The translations under genes and the position numbers were made by a program. A stretch of 19,073 nucleotides of DNA from Bordetella parapertussis (GTDB lineage Bacteria; Pseudomonadota; Gammaproteobacteria; Burkholderiales; Burkholderiaceae_A), in the NCBI GenBank assembly GCA_945901825.1, contig CAMDMC010000027.1, forward strand, positions 1 to 19,073, given 5' to 3'. The notes under the pieces are model-generated. The model was not told the origin of the DNA and did not search any database. It saw only the letters and a program-made list of their open reading frames with translations. Positions 1 through 7,138 of this stretch are shown in pieces; the first letter of the stretch is position 1, and every line of letters starts with the position of its first letter.

Positions 1-1846
1 CGGGCAAATCATCGGGCAAAAATCCGCCAGATTGGCGTTCCCAAAGCGCCGCATAGTGGCCGCCGTGTGCCAGCAGTTCGGCATGGGTTCCGCTTTCTAC
101 GATGCGCCCTTCGTCCAACACGACCAGCCGGTCCAGGCGCGCAATCGTCGATAGGCGGTGGGCAATCGCAATCACGGTTTTACCGTCCATCATGCCGATC
201 AATTGTTCCTGGATCGCCATCTCCACTTCGCTGTCTAACGCCGAGGTGGCCTCATCCAGAATCAAAATGGGCGCGTCTTTCAAAATCACGCGCGCAATCG
301 CAATGCGCTGGCGCTGACCGCCCGAGAGTTTGACGCCGCGCTCGCCCACGCGCGCCTCCAGACCGCTGCGCCCCTTCATGTCTTTCAGGCCCTGAATAAA
401 GTCCCAAGCCTGGGCTTTGCGCGCCGCGTCCTCTACCTGGCTATCGGTCGCTTTCGGTTTGCCGTAGCGGATATTGGCCGCAATCGAGCGGTGCAGGAGC
501 GAGGTGTCCTGCGTCACCATGCCGATGTTCTCGCGCACGCTGTCCTGCGCGGCCAGGGCAATGTCTTGGCCATCAATGACGATGCGGCCTTGCTGCGGGT
601 CGAAAAAGCGCAGCAGCAAATGCACTAGCGTGGACTTGCCTGCCCCCGAGCGACCAATCAAACCTATGCGCTCTCCAGGCCGGATATGCAGGTCTATATG
701 CTTTAGGACCTGCGCGCCGCCTTCATAGGCAAAGCTCAAGTCTTCGAAGCGAATCTCTCCCCCATCAACTTGGAGTGCTTGCGCCTCGGGCCGGTCTGTC
801 ATCCGCAGGGGCTGGGCAATGGTCTCCATACCTTCTTGCACCACGCCCAGATTCTCAAAAATTCCCGCCACCTCCCAAGACACCCAACCGGCAGCGGTGG
901 TGATCTGCCAGGCCAGCGGTAGCGCGGTCGCAAACAAAGCCACTTCCAGTGCATGCGCCTGCCACAAATAAAGCCCTACGGCAGCGGTGGTGGCCAGCAA
1001 TAAGGAGTTCATCATCCACAAAGTGAAAATGAACAAAGTCACCAAGCGCATGTGTTTAGACACCGCATGCATATGGGTTTGGATGACGTCCTGCACATGC
1101 CGGTCTTCGTCACTGGGCCGGGCAAACAGCTTGACCGTGAGGATATTGGTATAGGTGTCCACCACCCGCGCCACCACCCGCGAACGCTGCTCGGAACTGA
1201 GCTTGGACAAGTCCCGCATGCGCGGGACAAAGTAGTACAAAAAACCAATGTAAGCCGCAAACCAGCAAATCGTGGGAATCGCCAGGCGCCAATCGGACAG
1301 ACACATCAGCACCACGGTCGTCAGGCCGTAAATCATGATGTACCACACCGAGCGCACGCCCGAGACCGCGCTCTCGCGCAGTGAATTACCGGTTTGCATT
1401 ACGCGGTTGGCAATGCGGCCGGCAAAGTCGTCCTGGAAAAACGGCCAACTCTGACGCACCACATGCCAGTGGTTTTGCCAGCGCACCAAACTGGTAAAGG
1501 CCCCCATCACGGCGTTAAACCGCAGCAGGCTGTCAAACAGCAAAGCCGCCGGACGCAAGACCAGCAGGAAAACCAGCATCATGCCCAGCATCGGCCCTGC
1601 CTTGCGCAAGGCGGCTTCCCGATCCGTCGCCATCATCAGCCCTACCAATTTGCCGATCAAGAGCGGCATGACGGTGTCACTGAGCGCCACCAGCAGGCAG
1701 CTAAGCAACATGGCGAGAAACAAGGTCCGCGTCTGGCGCATAAAGTGCCAGTAAAAAGCAATTAATCCCTTAGGCGGTGTACCGGGTGGTGGTTTGGACG
1801 TAGCGGAAATCCGTGATTCGAAGTAGCCGAAAAGTGTGCGAAGCAT
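1..1846 (-). CDS. MsbA-like ABC exporter, permease fused to ATPase (3' end outside window)
   Basis: This is a half-transporter of the MsbA/ABCB type: an N-terminal six-helix membrane domain (about residues 40-340) followed by a nucleotide-binding domain, expected to work as an inner-membrane homodimer exporting a lipid or drug-like substrate. The frame is open for 615 codons from the ATG at 1846 and leaves the window without a stop. ATPase motifs are complete: Walker A GRSGAGKST at residues 398-406, Q-loop Gln446, signature LSGGQ at 507-511, Walker B ILILDE at 527-532 and the H-loop His563. The final visible stretch (LWERQSGGFL) is usual near the C-terminus of this family, so little is missing. 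Substrate cannot be told from sequence. Arg is mostly CGC and codon use differs from the genes right of the tRNA. It is divergent from the adhesin-E-like gene, 108 bases away. Confidence 0.93.
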   Translation of the reverse strand, partial: MLRTLFGYFESRISATSKPPPGTPPKGLIAFYWHFMRQTRTLFLAMLLSCLLVALSDTVMPLLIGKLVGLMMATDREAALRKAGPMLGMMLVFLLVLRPAALLFDSLLRFNAVMGAFTSLVRWQNHWHVVRQSWPFFQDDFAGRIANRVMQTGNSLRESAVSGVRSVWYIMIYGLTTVVLMCLSDWRLAIPTICWFAAYIGFLYYFVPRMRDLSKLSSEQRSRVVARVVDTYTNILTVKLFARPSDEDRHVQDVIQTHMHAVSKHMRLVTLFIFTLWMMNSLLLATTAAVGLYLWQAHALEVALFATALPLAWQITTAAGWVSWEVAGIFENLGVVQEGMETIAQPLRMTDRPEAQALQVDGGEIRFEDLSFAYEGGAQVLKHIDLHIRPGERIGLIGRSGAGKSTLVHLLLRFFDPQQGRIVIDGQDIALAAQDSVRENIGMVTQDTSLLHRSIAANIRYGKPKATDSQVEDAARKAQAWDFIQGLKDMKGRSGLEARVGERGVKLSGGQRQRIAIARVILKDAPILILDEATSALDSEVEMAIQEQLIGMMDGKTVIAIAHRLSTIARLDRLVVLDEGRIVESGTHAELLAHGGHYAALWERQSGGFLPDDLP

Positions 1847-1954
1847 GACCTGAATTTAGCGTATACCGATAGAACGTTGTCCTTAGCGCCGCGCCGTCAA
1901 GGGCGCCCGAGGCGATAGCCTACCGTCGCCACCCCAAGTTGCCAGCGATGTTAA
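1847..1954. other. Divergent intergenic region
   Basis: These 108 bases separate the ABC exporter and the adhesin-E-like gene and must hold promoters for both. A TATACG-like element and an AT-rich TAAATT lie close upstream of the exporter start on the minus strand, but neither has a convincing -35 partner. No operator-like palindrome was recognised. Confidence 0.3.
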
Positions 1955-2345
1955 GTGCAAACATCCGTAATCAAGAAAACACTGCTGCTTGCCCTGCTGC
2001 TGGTCACTGGCTCGGCTTGGGCTGAGTGGTTAAAGGTAGGCTCTTCAACCGAGGATATTTTCTATTTTGACTCCTCGACCATTCGTGTCGAGGAGGACAA
2101 GCGAAAAATTTTGGGAACTGGTCGACTACAAGCAGCGTGATAAATATGGCGCGTTTTCCGCACGCATGAGGAACGAATATGACTGCAAGCATGAAAAAGT
2201 TCAAACTCTGTCCGCAACTTTGCATTCGGGGTCGATGGTTGCAGGGAAGACTCTATCAAATGAGCAATACACCACAGAAGACTGGTCGGACGTGCCGCCA
2301 GCCACCTCTGCACTGACTGTTTTGAAAATAGTCTGTGCCAAGTAA
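1955..2345 (+). pseudogene. Surface-adhesin-E-like exported protein, broken by a one-base frameshift
   Basis: The gene starts at GTG 1955. Residues 1-23 form a signal peptide (KK, a Leu-rich core, then AWA before Glu24). The first frame reads EWLKVGSSTEDIFYFD and STIRVEEDKRK, then stops at 2140. The rest of the domain continues in another frame from about 2109, reading FWELVDYKQ, then an EYDCK segment, a DWSDVPP segment and a C-terminal KIVCAK ending at 2345. This arrangement (WxKVG, YxD, STIR, WELxDYK, a Cys pair) is that of the small secreted surface-adhesin E family, common in Comamonadaceae. Removing one A from the run at 2104-2108 (AAAAA followed by TTTT) restores a single frame of about 129 residues. 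It is either a recent pseudogene or a homopolymer sequencing error. Its function is unknown. Confidence 0.8.
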
Positions 2346-2442
2346 CCATGGCCAAAATCATCGGGTCATCCAAGTCAAGGGCGGCGCTCGTGGCAAAACG
2401 GTACAAAACCCTGTCCCGGAGTCTGTAAAAAGTCTGTGAGCA
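2346..2442. other. Intergenic region, nothing recognised
   Basis: This short non-coding stretch lies between the broken adhesin-E-like gene and the tRNA terminator. The minus-strand open frame across it (2062-2463) is antisense to the adhesin gene and has no recognisable protein features. Confidence 0.4.
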
Positions 2443-2480
2443 GCCCAAAAGCACAAAGCCCAACTGGTAAGAGTTGGGCT
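2443..2480 (-). terminator. Rho-independent terminator of tRNA-Phe
   Basis: Read on the minus strand just after the tRNA CCA end, AGCCCAAC (2480-2473) pairs perfectly over 8 bp with GTTGGGCT (2464-2457) around an 8-base loop. It is followed by TTTGTGCTTTT (2456-2446). The position, about 17 bases beyond the tRNA, fits termination of the tRNA transcript. Confidence 0.75.
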
Positions 2481-2496
2481 AAGTTGTCGATTTAAA

Positions 2497-2572
<76 letters not shown>

Positions 2573-2581
2573 AAGCCCCGA

Positions 2582-2587
2582 ATTATA
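2582..2587 (-). promoter_or_regulatory. tRNA-Phe promoter -10 element
   Basis: On the minus strand a perfect TATAAT lies 9 bases before the tRNA 5' end. It is followed by a GC-rich discriminator (TCGGGGC), the usual arrangement for stable-RNA promoters under stringent control. No good -35 box is seen, because the expected position is occupied by the hairpin at 2592-2611. Confidence 0.6.
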
Positions 2588-2591
2588 ACCC

Positions 2592-2611
2592 CAAGGGGCC
2601 GAAGCCCCTTG
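2592..2611. other. Perfect 8-bp hairpin upstream of tRNA-Phe
   Basis: CAAGGGGC at 2592-2599 pairs perfectly with GCCCCTTG at 2604-2611 around the tetraloop CGAA. On the minus strand the loop is TTCG closed by C-G, the very stable UUCG fold. No U-tract follows on either strand, so a simple terminator role is not supported. It lies between the tRNA -10 element and the ParA-like gene promoter and could insulate the two divergent units. Confidence 0.5.
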
Positions 2612-2625
2612 TCTTCGCACTCACT

Positions 2626-2654
2626 TTTACAAACTCCAGTCAAGCACCTATAGT
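2626..2654 (+). promoter_or_regulatory. Predicted sigma-70 promoter of the ParA-like gene
   Basis: TTTACA (2626-2631) and TATAGT (2649-2654) each match five of six consensus bases, with an ideal 17-base spacer. Transcription would start near 2661, giving a leader of about 79 bases before the ATG at 2740. The leader is AT-rich and contains a small GCGAA/TTCGC inverted repeat near 2682-2700. Confidence 0.6.
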
Positions 2655-2739
2655 TTTAGGCTCCCCAACCGATTTTAAAAAAGGCGAAAACGAGTTCGCG
2701 GGGCTGTATTTTCTATTTTTCAATGAGTTAGGGCTAACG

Positions 2740-3888
2740 ATGATTCGTATCCTCATCACCAACCAGAAGGGCGGTGTGGGCAAAAGCACCATCTCGGCCA
2801 ATCTGAGCCGTTATTTCGCCTCAATTCGCAAACTTCGCACCACATTGCTTGACTTCGACAGCCAGGGGTCTTCAACGCGTTGGGTCAAAGAGGTGCAAAA
2901 GGAAGGCGCCCCAGACGCCATTCGCGTTGAACAGTTCCAGGTTCCAAAGACGGGGGGCTTTAACCGTGTCGTCATTGAATCGCGTCGTGTCATGCGTCGA
3001 CTCGAGCCCGACACCGACATTGTGATTGCAGACCTCACCTGGAACGACTTTCTTAACAGCGAGCTTTTATTCGAGTTCGACCTGGTGGTGTTGCCCACAG
3101 CAGTCTCCGATGTGGAGTTAATTACAACGGTAGAGTTCGCCAAGCGCCACCAGTGGGTCTTTGAATCGACGCGTTACCACCCAACCCTTGTGATTGTTCC
3201 CAGCCGGGTAAGAACAGACCAGACCAGTGCAGTCCATCGGTACTCCGAAGAGTTCCCTTTTTCTTTTGTGCTGACGCCGCCCATTCTCGACTCCATTGAC
3301 GCGCGACGCGCCTTTGCCAAGCAGTTTTTGGTTCGCCACCGGAATAATCGTCTTCAGGCGTCCTTTATGTCCTTTTCCCGTGCAATCGACCAGTCCATTG
3401 AATTGCACCATGCGAAAAACGGCAAGCGCGACAAGGCCACGGAGGCACAGAACCCCTTGTTGCACTCCTTCCTAAAATACCGAGTGGAAATATCGAAGGC
3501 CGAGCGCAATACCGCGGCAGAGAAAACCGTTATTCGTGCCGGCTACCCAAGCGCGCTTGCCGCCTCGGCCCGCAACCCTCTGCGTAGCCGCGAGGACAAG
3601 CCCTGGCTGCGTCATGCTCAGAAAAAAGAAGAGGAACAGCAACAGTCGGTCGCGGCCGTCTCAAACTCCGACACCAGCCAAGGCCAGGCGCAGGACCCGC
3701 TGCAGGTTGCAGGTTTCCGCAAACCCAAGCCACCTCTGGCCCTTGTACCCAAAGCCTATGCGGCACCTGGCTCCGGGCCGAGCGCGGGTGGAGCAACGAC
3801 ATCGGCAGCTTCGCAGTCCAACAGTTCCTCGCAGCAAGACCATCTAGGAAAAAGCCCGGGCGACCAGACCCAGGCCAACGAAGCCTAA
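2740..3888 (+). CDS. Orphan ParA/MinD-type ATPase with disordered C-terminal tail
   Basis: A P-loop ATPase of the ParA/MinD (SIMIBI) class. The deviant Walker A KGGVGKST is at residues 10-17, with both signature lysines (Lys10, Lys15). A switch I-like LLDFDSQGSST follows at 36-46, a Walker B-like strand DIVIADLTW at 93-101, and VIVPSR at 151-156. The Walker B region is degenerate compared with the usual ParA IDTPP. The ATPase fold ends near residue 225. Residues 226-382 form a low-complexity tail with a Lys/Glu/Gln stretch (about 291-302), a basic-proline patch RKPKPP (327-332) and a Ser/Gly/Gln-rich end. Typical ParA proteins are 210-260 residues, so the tail is an addition. No ParB or parS-like palindrome was seen. 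Such ATPases position DNA, chemoreceptors, carboxysomes or flagella; the cargo here is unknown. The neighbours are an acidic coiled-coil protein and a membrane protein. Confidence 0.88.
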   Translation: MIRILITNQKGGVGKSTISANLSRYFASIRKLRTTLLDFDSQGSSTRWVKEVQKEGAPDAIRVEQFQVPKTGGFNRVVIESRRVMRRLEPDTDIVIADLTWNDFLNSELLFEFDLVVLPTAVSDVELITTVEFAKRHQWVFESTRYHPTLVIVPSRVRTDQTSAVHRYSEEFPFSFVLTPPILDSIDARRAFAKQFLVRHRNNRLQASFMSFSRAIDQSIELHHAKNGKRDKATEAQNPLLHSFLKYRVEISKAERNTAAEKTVIRAGYPSALAASARNPLRSREDKPWLRHAQKKEEEQQQSVAAVSNSDTSQGQAQDPLQVAGFRKPKPPLALVPKAYAAPGSGPSAGGATTSAASQSNSSSQQDHLGKSPGDQTQANEA

Positions 3889-3905
3889 TAGTCCGCCCAG
3901 CGATC

Positions 3906-4790
3906 TTAGTTGTCTCCTGGCTCCTCAAAACGCTTGGCGATCACGCGGGCGGCCACCGAACTAATGCTCGCCCGCATCGACGCAGCCTGAAGGTTCTGTT
4001 GCTCGAACTCGCTTAAGGCTTTTAGTGTGAGTAGGAGGTCGTCACGGGTGTCACGAATCTCACGATCAACCTTCGTGAGTTCCTTAAGCAATTCCTGACG
4101 CGTGTTAAGTCGCCCCTCAAGATGGCGGCTTATGTTGGCAACATCGCGCCAGCTTGGCGCCGATCCGTCCACGCTATTGGCAAGGGTCGAGCGTTGAATG
4201 ACGGTAAAGAGCCCATCAAGCGAATCGCCAACCTTGGCCAACGCCGCGGCCTGGCCCTGAGGTACGAGGCCTGTAGCCGGCGTACCCCGCGAAGGGCCCG
4301 AGTAGCCAGCCAGCGTGCCGGCCGACGACAGGTTGTCGGAAAGTGAACGTAGGGCCTCTGCTGCGAAGGCCTCGGGTGAATGGGATTGACCTTGGGGCTG
4401 CGCCTGGAAAGGCGATTGCAAAGAACTCTGCTGGCGATCGTCCTCTCGAGGGTCGAGTAACTCGTCCCGGTCTTCGAGCTGAGAGGAGTCCTCCGCCCGG
4501 GACTGGTTCTGCCGGTTTTGAGCCTCTTCGATCTCGTGCTCGTCAAGTTCGTGCTCGTCGAGTTCATTCTCTGCGAGAGGCTCGTTTTCGTGGAGAGTCT
4601 CGTCCTCGTAATGGTCCCGCTCGTCGTCATCACTGGGCTCGTCTTGGCCTTGAAATGCCTGGTGATCTGAAGGCTCAAACGGACTGGCCTCACGCGTAGG
4701 GTCGCTTGTTTTATTGACGGAATCTTGCCAGCCCGATTTCGGGTCGTAGATACGAACCCCTTCACGAGGAAGCTCAAATTTAGTGTCCAT
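3906..4790 (-). CDS. Hypothetical acidic protein with C-terminal coiled coil
   Basis: I recognise no family. The 294-residue protein starts with a short structured-looking segment (MDTKFELPREGVRIYDPKSG). Residues 40-120 are extremely acidic, with a near-exact tandem ELDEH repeat at 76-85 and a degenerate third copy. A Gln/Ser/Pro-rich linker follows (about 120-185), and then a helical C-terminal part. Residues 222-268 carry heptad-like Leu spacing and alternating charges, strongly suggesting a coiled coil. There is no signal peptide or membrane segment, so it is probably cytoplasmic. This build resembles adaptor or scaffold partners of ParA-type ATPases, but that rests on architecture and position only. 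It converges on the ATPase gene (17 bases between stops) and is divergent from the membrane protein gene (55 bases). No strong ribosome binding site precedes the ATG. This frame has a more protein-like composition than the overlapping one. Confidence 0.78.
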   Translation of the reverse strand: MDTKFELPREGVRIYDPKSGWQDSVNKTSDPTREASPFEPSDHQAFQGQDEPSDDDERDHYEDETLHENEPLAENELDEHELDEHEIEEAQNRQNQSRAEDSSQLEDRDELLDPREDDRQQSSLQSPFQAQPQGQSHSPEAFAAEALRSLSDNLSSAGTLAGYSGPSRGTPATGLVPQGQAAALAKVGDSLDGLFTVIQRSTLANSVDGSAPSWRDVANISRHLEGRLNTRQELLKELTKVDREIRDTRDDLLLTLKALSEFEQQNLQAASMRASISSVAARVIAKRFEEPGDN

Positions 4791-4845
4791 AGGCTGCTGA
4801 GTGAAAACCTGTTCGCATTGAAATTGATGCTACTGTAAAGGTCTT
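4791..4845. promoter_or_regulatory. Divergent promoter region of the two hypothetical genes
   Basis: Only 55 bases separate the two divergent start codons, so their promoters must overlap or extend into the coding regions. The stretch is AT-richer than its surroundings and holds TTGAAA and TACTGT elements on the plus strand, but not at promoter-like spacing. AAAGGT, 5 bases before the plus-strand ATG, is a weak ribosome binding site. Shared control of the two genes is inferred from position only. Confidence 0.4.
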
Positions 4846-5421
4846 ATGTTGAATCGTATTGTTTTAGGTCTCAACCTTGTTACCCTTTTTGTAATTGTCG
4901 GGGAACGATCCAACGTCAATGCCGGGTCTTTGTCTTGGCTCGGCAGCCTGCCATGGTCAAGCTTTGCAACCGAGGCATGGGCACTCACCACAGAACCAAC
5001 CGTCTCATCCGACGCTATTCTTGCCGCCTGGCTATTCATAACGGGGCTCTGGGTCCTGACAACCGTTAGCACCTGGATGCTTGGCAGAAGAAAGGCTGTT
5101 CAACATGCATTGCCTGAGTCTACCAGCCTTGGGCCAAACGCAACCCATGCAAACAGCCCAGCCTCAAATGGGCAGCGGATTGACCCTGCCATTGCGCAGG
5201 GGTCTCCTCACGACAGTTCAAACCCATCAGGCGCAGCGTCTTCCACGGCAAAAAGCCACAAGCCCACAAACGACATTCCAGACCCCGCCCTTGGGTCGCT
5301 ATTTGACGACCTCTCACGGCAAGTCGACGCCTTTACTCCCGAGGCACGGGCCGAACTCGCAAAGGTGAAAAACGCGCTTACGGCGCTCGCCCAGAAAGAC
5401 TCGGGCCCACCGAACGCTTAA
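4846..5421 (+). CDS. Hypothetical membrane protein, two N-terminal helices and a disordered tail
   Basis: I recognise no family. The 191-residue protein has a hydrophobic N-terminal segment (about 5-19) and a second, clear membrane helix (about 57-79) followed at once by GRRK (80-83). That basic end predicts that both ends face the cytoplasm, with a periplasmic loop of about 40 residues between the helices. Residues 84-145 are a Ser/Pro/Asn/Ala-rich linker. Residues 146-183 look like an amphipathic helix pair (SLFDDLSRQVDAFTPEARAE and following), suited to binding a partner. The build suits a membrane anchor for the adjacent ParA-like ATPase or the acidic coiled-coil protein, though this is inference. 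The last 44 bases overlap the end of tcdA on the other strand. Confidence 0.72.
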   Translation: MLNRIVLGLNLVTLFVIVGERSNVNAGSLSWLGSLPWSSFATEAWALTTEPTVSSDAILAAWLFITGLWVLTTVSTWMLGRRKAVQHALPESTSLGPNATHANSPASNGQRIDPAIAQGSPHDSSNPSGAASSTAKSHKPTNDIPDPALGSLFDDLSRQVDAFTPEARAELAKVKNALTALAQKDSGPPNA

Positions 5422-6217
5422 GTAAACATTCAATGGCAAAGGCGGCAGCCGCCATTCCCATGCTGGCTGTTACAGCCACACTGGAACCATAGCCCGCGCA
5501 GGCGAGATAACCCCCGGCTGAAAGACCCGCAGGAGCCTGCGGAACCTCACCTTCGGCCTCGACCGGCTGGCGCACCGGCTCTTGGCTGTAGACCACCTGA
5601 ACATTAAGCTTCGCCAAGGGCTTTTTAACGGCTGCGGCTCGGCGAAGCTCTGAGCGAAGGCGGGCCAAGAGCGGATCGTGTGTTGCTTTTGACAGATCAT
5701 CGCGACGGATGCGTGTTGGATCGGTCTTGCCCCCTGCGGCACCACAAACGACAAGCCTCAAGGGACGCTGCCTTGCGGGTAAGGCTTGAATAAGCAGCTG
5801 CTTGGCTTTGCGATCATCGCAGGCATCAATCCAAAAATCGGGTCCTGTTGCAAGAAGCTGACTTATGTTGTCTTCGCAAAGAAAGGCATCGACGCGGTGG
5901 ATCTGCAACGGTAGGCCTATGCCCATAAGTCGTTCGCTTAGCGCATCAACCTTCGACCATCCAAGGCTTGCCTGCATCGCCTGAACCTGCCTATTCAGAT
6001 TGGACTGCGAGACGTGGTCGCTGTCGATAAGCGTTAACGCCCCAAGGCCCGAGCGCGCAAGGGCCTCTGCCGCCCACGATCCAACCCCGCCCAAGCCCAC
6101 CACCGCAACATGGGAGCGACCAAGCAATTCAATGGCTTTGGGCCCGTAGAGCCTGGCAATGGAGGTAAGGCTTCGGAATAGGCTGATGGTGCGGTCTTCG
6201 ATGGCTGGCGGAGTCAT
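5378..6217 (-). CDS. tcdA: tRNA threonylcarbamoyladenosine dehydratase (TcdA/CsdL)
   Basis: This E1-like (ThiF/MoeB superfamily) enzyme uses ATP to dehydrate t6A at position 37 of ANN-decoding tRNAs to the cyclic form ct6A. Counting from the ATG at 6217 (279 residues; the E. coli enzyme has about 268), the nucleotide-binding GLGGVG is at residues 41-46, the acidic ribose-binding strand LIDSD at 63-67 and SNLNRQ at 72-77. The family stretch CGAAGGKTDPT is at 158-168, followed by DDLSKATHDPLLARLR. The same frame is open to a GTG at 6262, which would add 15 residues. That GTG has no Shine-Dalgarno sequence (CCTCC precedes it), so the ATG is preferred with moderate certainty. The 3' end overlaps the membrane protein gene by 44 bases, and the gene is divergent from yebC. 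Confidence 0.92.
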   Translation of the reverse strand: MTPPAIEDRTISLFRSLTSIARLYGPKAIELLGRSHVAVVGLGGVGSWAAEALARSGLGALTLIDSDHVSQSNLNRQVQAMQASLGWSKVDALSERLMGIGLPLQIHRVDAFLCEDNISQLLATGPDFWIDACDDRKAKQLLIQALPARQRPLRLVVCGAAGGKTDPTRIRRDDLSKATHDPLLARLRSELRRAAAVKKPLAKLNVQVVYSQEPVRQPVEAEGEVPQAPAGLSAGGYLACAGYGSSVAVTASMGMAAAAFAIECLLKRSVGPSLSGRAP

Positions 6218-6415
6218 GTCAACATTCTGCTTGATCCTGCTTAGGGACGCGCTACACCGCACGGAATGGAGGGCCTAATGCCCATTCAAAGACCGTTACA
6301 CTTCGTGTTTTGGAATCATTGTGCCTACAGAGTGTCTGCGCAAACCATGCAGATCACCCCTCAAGCAATTGAGAGCAGATGTTAAACAAAGCAGCAAGGA
6401 GGGTCCGTTAAGACC
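6218..6415. promoter_or_regulatory. tcdA-yebC divergent region
   Basis: This region must carry the promoters of tcdA (minus) and of the yebC-purD-ubiH-dsbC run (plus). A strong Shine-Dalgarno AAGGAGG at 6396-6402 sits 13 bases before the yebC ATG, longer than the usual 5-9. No well-spaced -35/-10 pair was found with confidence. A small GGGC/GCCC inverted repeat lies near 6271-6283. Confidence 0.4.
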
Positions 6416-7138
6416 ATGGCAGGGCATTCCAAATGGGCCAATATTCAGCACCGCAAGGGCCGTCAAGATGAAAAGCGTGGCCGAATTTTTACACGCATTA
6501 TTAAAGAGGTCACCGTTGCCGCCAAGCTTGGCGGGGCAGACCCAACAACCAACCCGAGGCTTCGGCTTGCCATGGATAAGGCGGGCGATGCCAACATGCC
6601 CAAAGACAAGGTCCAGGACGCCATTAAACGAGGGGCAGGCCAGCTTGAAGGGGTCGACTACGAGGAGATTCGTTACGAGGGCTACGGCATTGGTGGGGCT
6701 GCGGTGATAGTGGACTGCCTTACCGACAATCGCACTCGAACCGTGGCCGAGGTGCGTCACGCCTTTTCCAAGCACGGGGGAAACCTTGGGACCGATGGCT
6801 CGGTGGCATTCCTATTTAAACATTGTGGCCAGATGCTCTTTGCCCCTGGCCGCTCGGAAGACGAAGTAATGGAGGTGGCGCTTGAGGCTGGAGCCGACGA
6901 TGTTCTGGTGAACGAGGATGGATCCATTGAGGTGTTGACGGGCCCTGCCAGCCTTGCACAGGTGCGCCAGGCAATGGCGGCCGCGGGGCTTGAGCCCGAG
7001 CTTGCGGAGGTCACCATGCGGCCTGAGACGCAGACCGAGCTTGAAGGCGAGGATGGCGAAAAAATGCAGAAACTTCTTGATGCCCTGGAGTCGCTCGATG
7101 ATGTTCAGGACGTCTACACCAACGTGGTGACTCTATGA
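6416..7138 (+). CDS. yebC: YebC/TACO1-family protein
   Basis: The 240-residue protein matches the usual YebC length and opening ([15 protein letters not shown]). It also has the conserved [20 protein letters not shown] core (about 89-108) and [13 protein letters not shown] (120-132). The family is cytoplasmic. Older annotations call it a transcriptional regulator, while work on TACO1 and bacterial homologues points to helping ribosomes through difficult (for example polyproline) stretches. It is the first gene of a plus-strand run, and its TGA overlaps the purD start as ATGA, implying translational coupling. No phosphate- or ubiquinone-specific link is visible. Confidence 0.97.
   Translation: MAGHSKWANIQHRKGRQDEKRGRIFTRIIKEVTVAAKLGGADPTTNPRLRLAMDKAGDANMPKDKVQDAIKRGAGQLEGVDYEEIRYEGYGIGGAAVIVDCLTDNRTRTVAEVRHAFSKHGGNLGTDGSVAFLFKHCGQMLFAPGRSEDEVMEVALEAGADDVLVNEDGSIEVLTGPASLAQVRQAMAAAGLEPELAEVTMRPETQTELEGEDGEKMQKLLDALESLDDVQDVYTNVVTL

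Noticed and set aside
2062..2463. 133-residue minus-strand open frame at 2062-2463
   Set aside because: It is antisense to the adhesin-E-like gene and runs into the tRNA terminator. The plus-strand reading explains both halves as one known domain.
2592..2611. Hairpin as a standard rho-independent terminator
   Set aside because: The stem is perfect but neither strand has a following U-tract, and no gene ends directly before it on either strand.
2740..3888. Plasmid or chromosome partition locus (parAB)
   Set aside because: No ParB-like gene, helix-turn-helix protein or parS-like palindrome was seen near the ATPase, and all surrounding genes are chromosomal housekeeping genes.
4130..4777. 215-residue minus-strand open frame in the acidic protein gene
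   Set aside because: It is an out-of-frame shadow of the 294-residue frame, rich in Arg/Ser/Thr from shifted acidic codons, without any domain signature. The 294-residue frame is longer and has a coherent disordered plus coiled-coil layout.
4846..5421. Toxin or phage-defence effector reading of the two-helix membrane protein
   Set aside because: Two membrane helices with a disordered tail alone do not support an effector role. No nucleotide-sensor, nuclease or partner immunity gene is present beside it.
6218..6415. Riboswitch or leader regulation before yebC/purD
   Set aside because: No purine riboswitch core or other conserved leader structure could be recognised, and purine riboswitches are not usual before yebC in this group.
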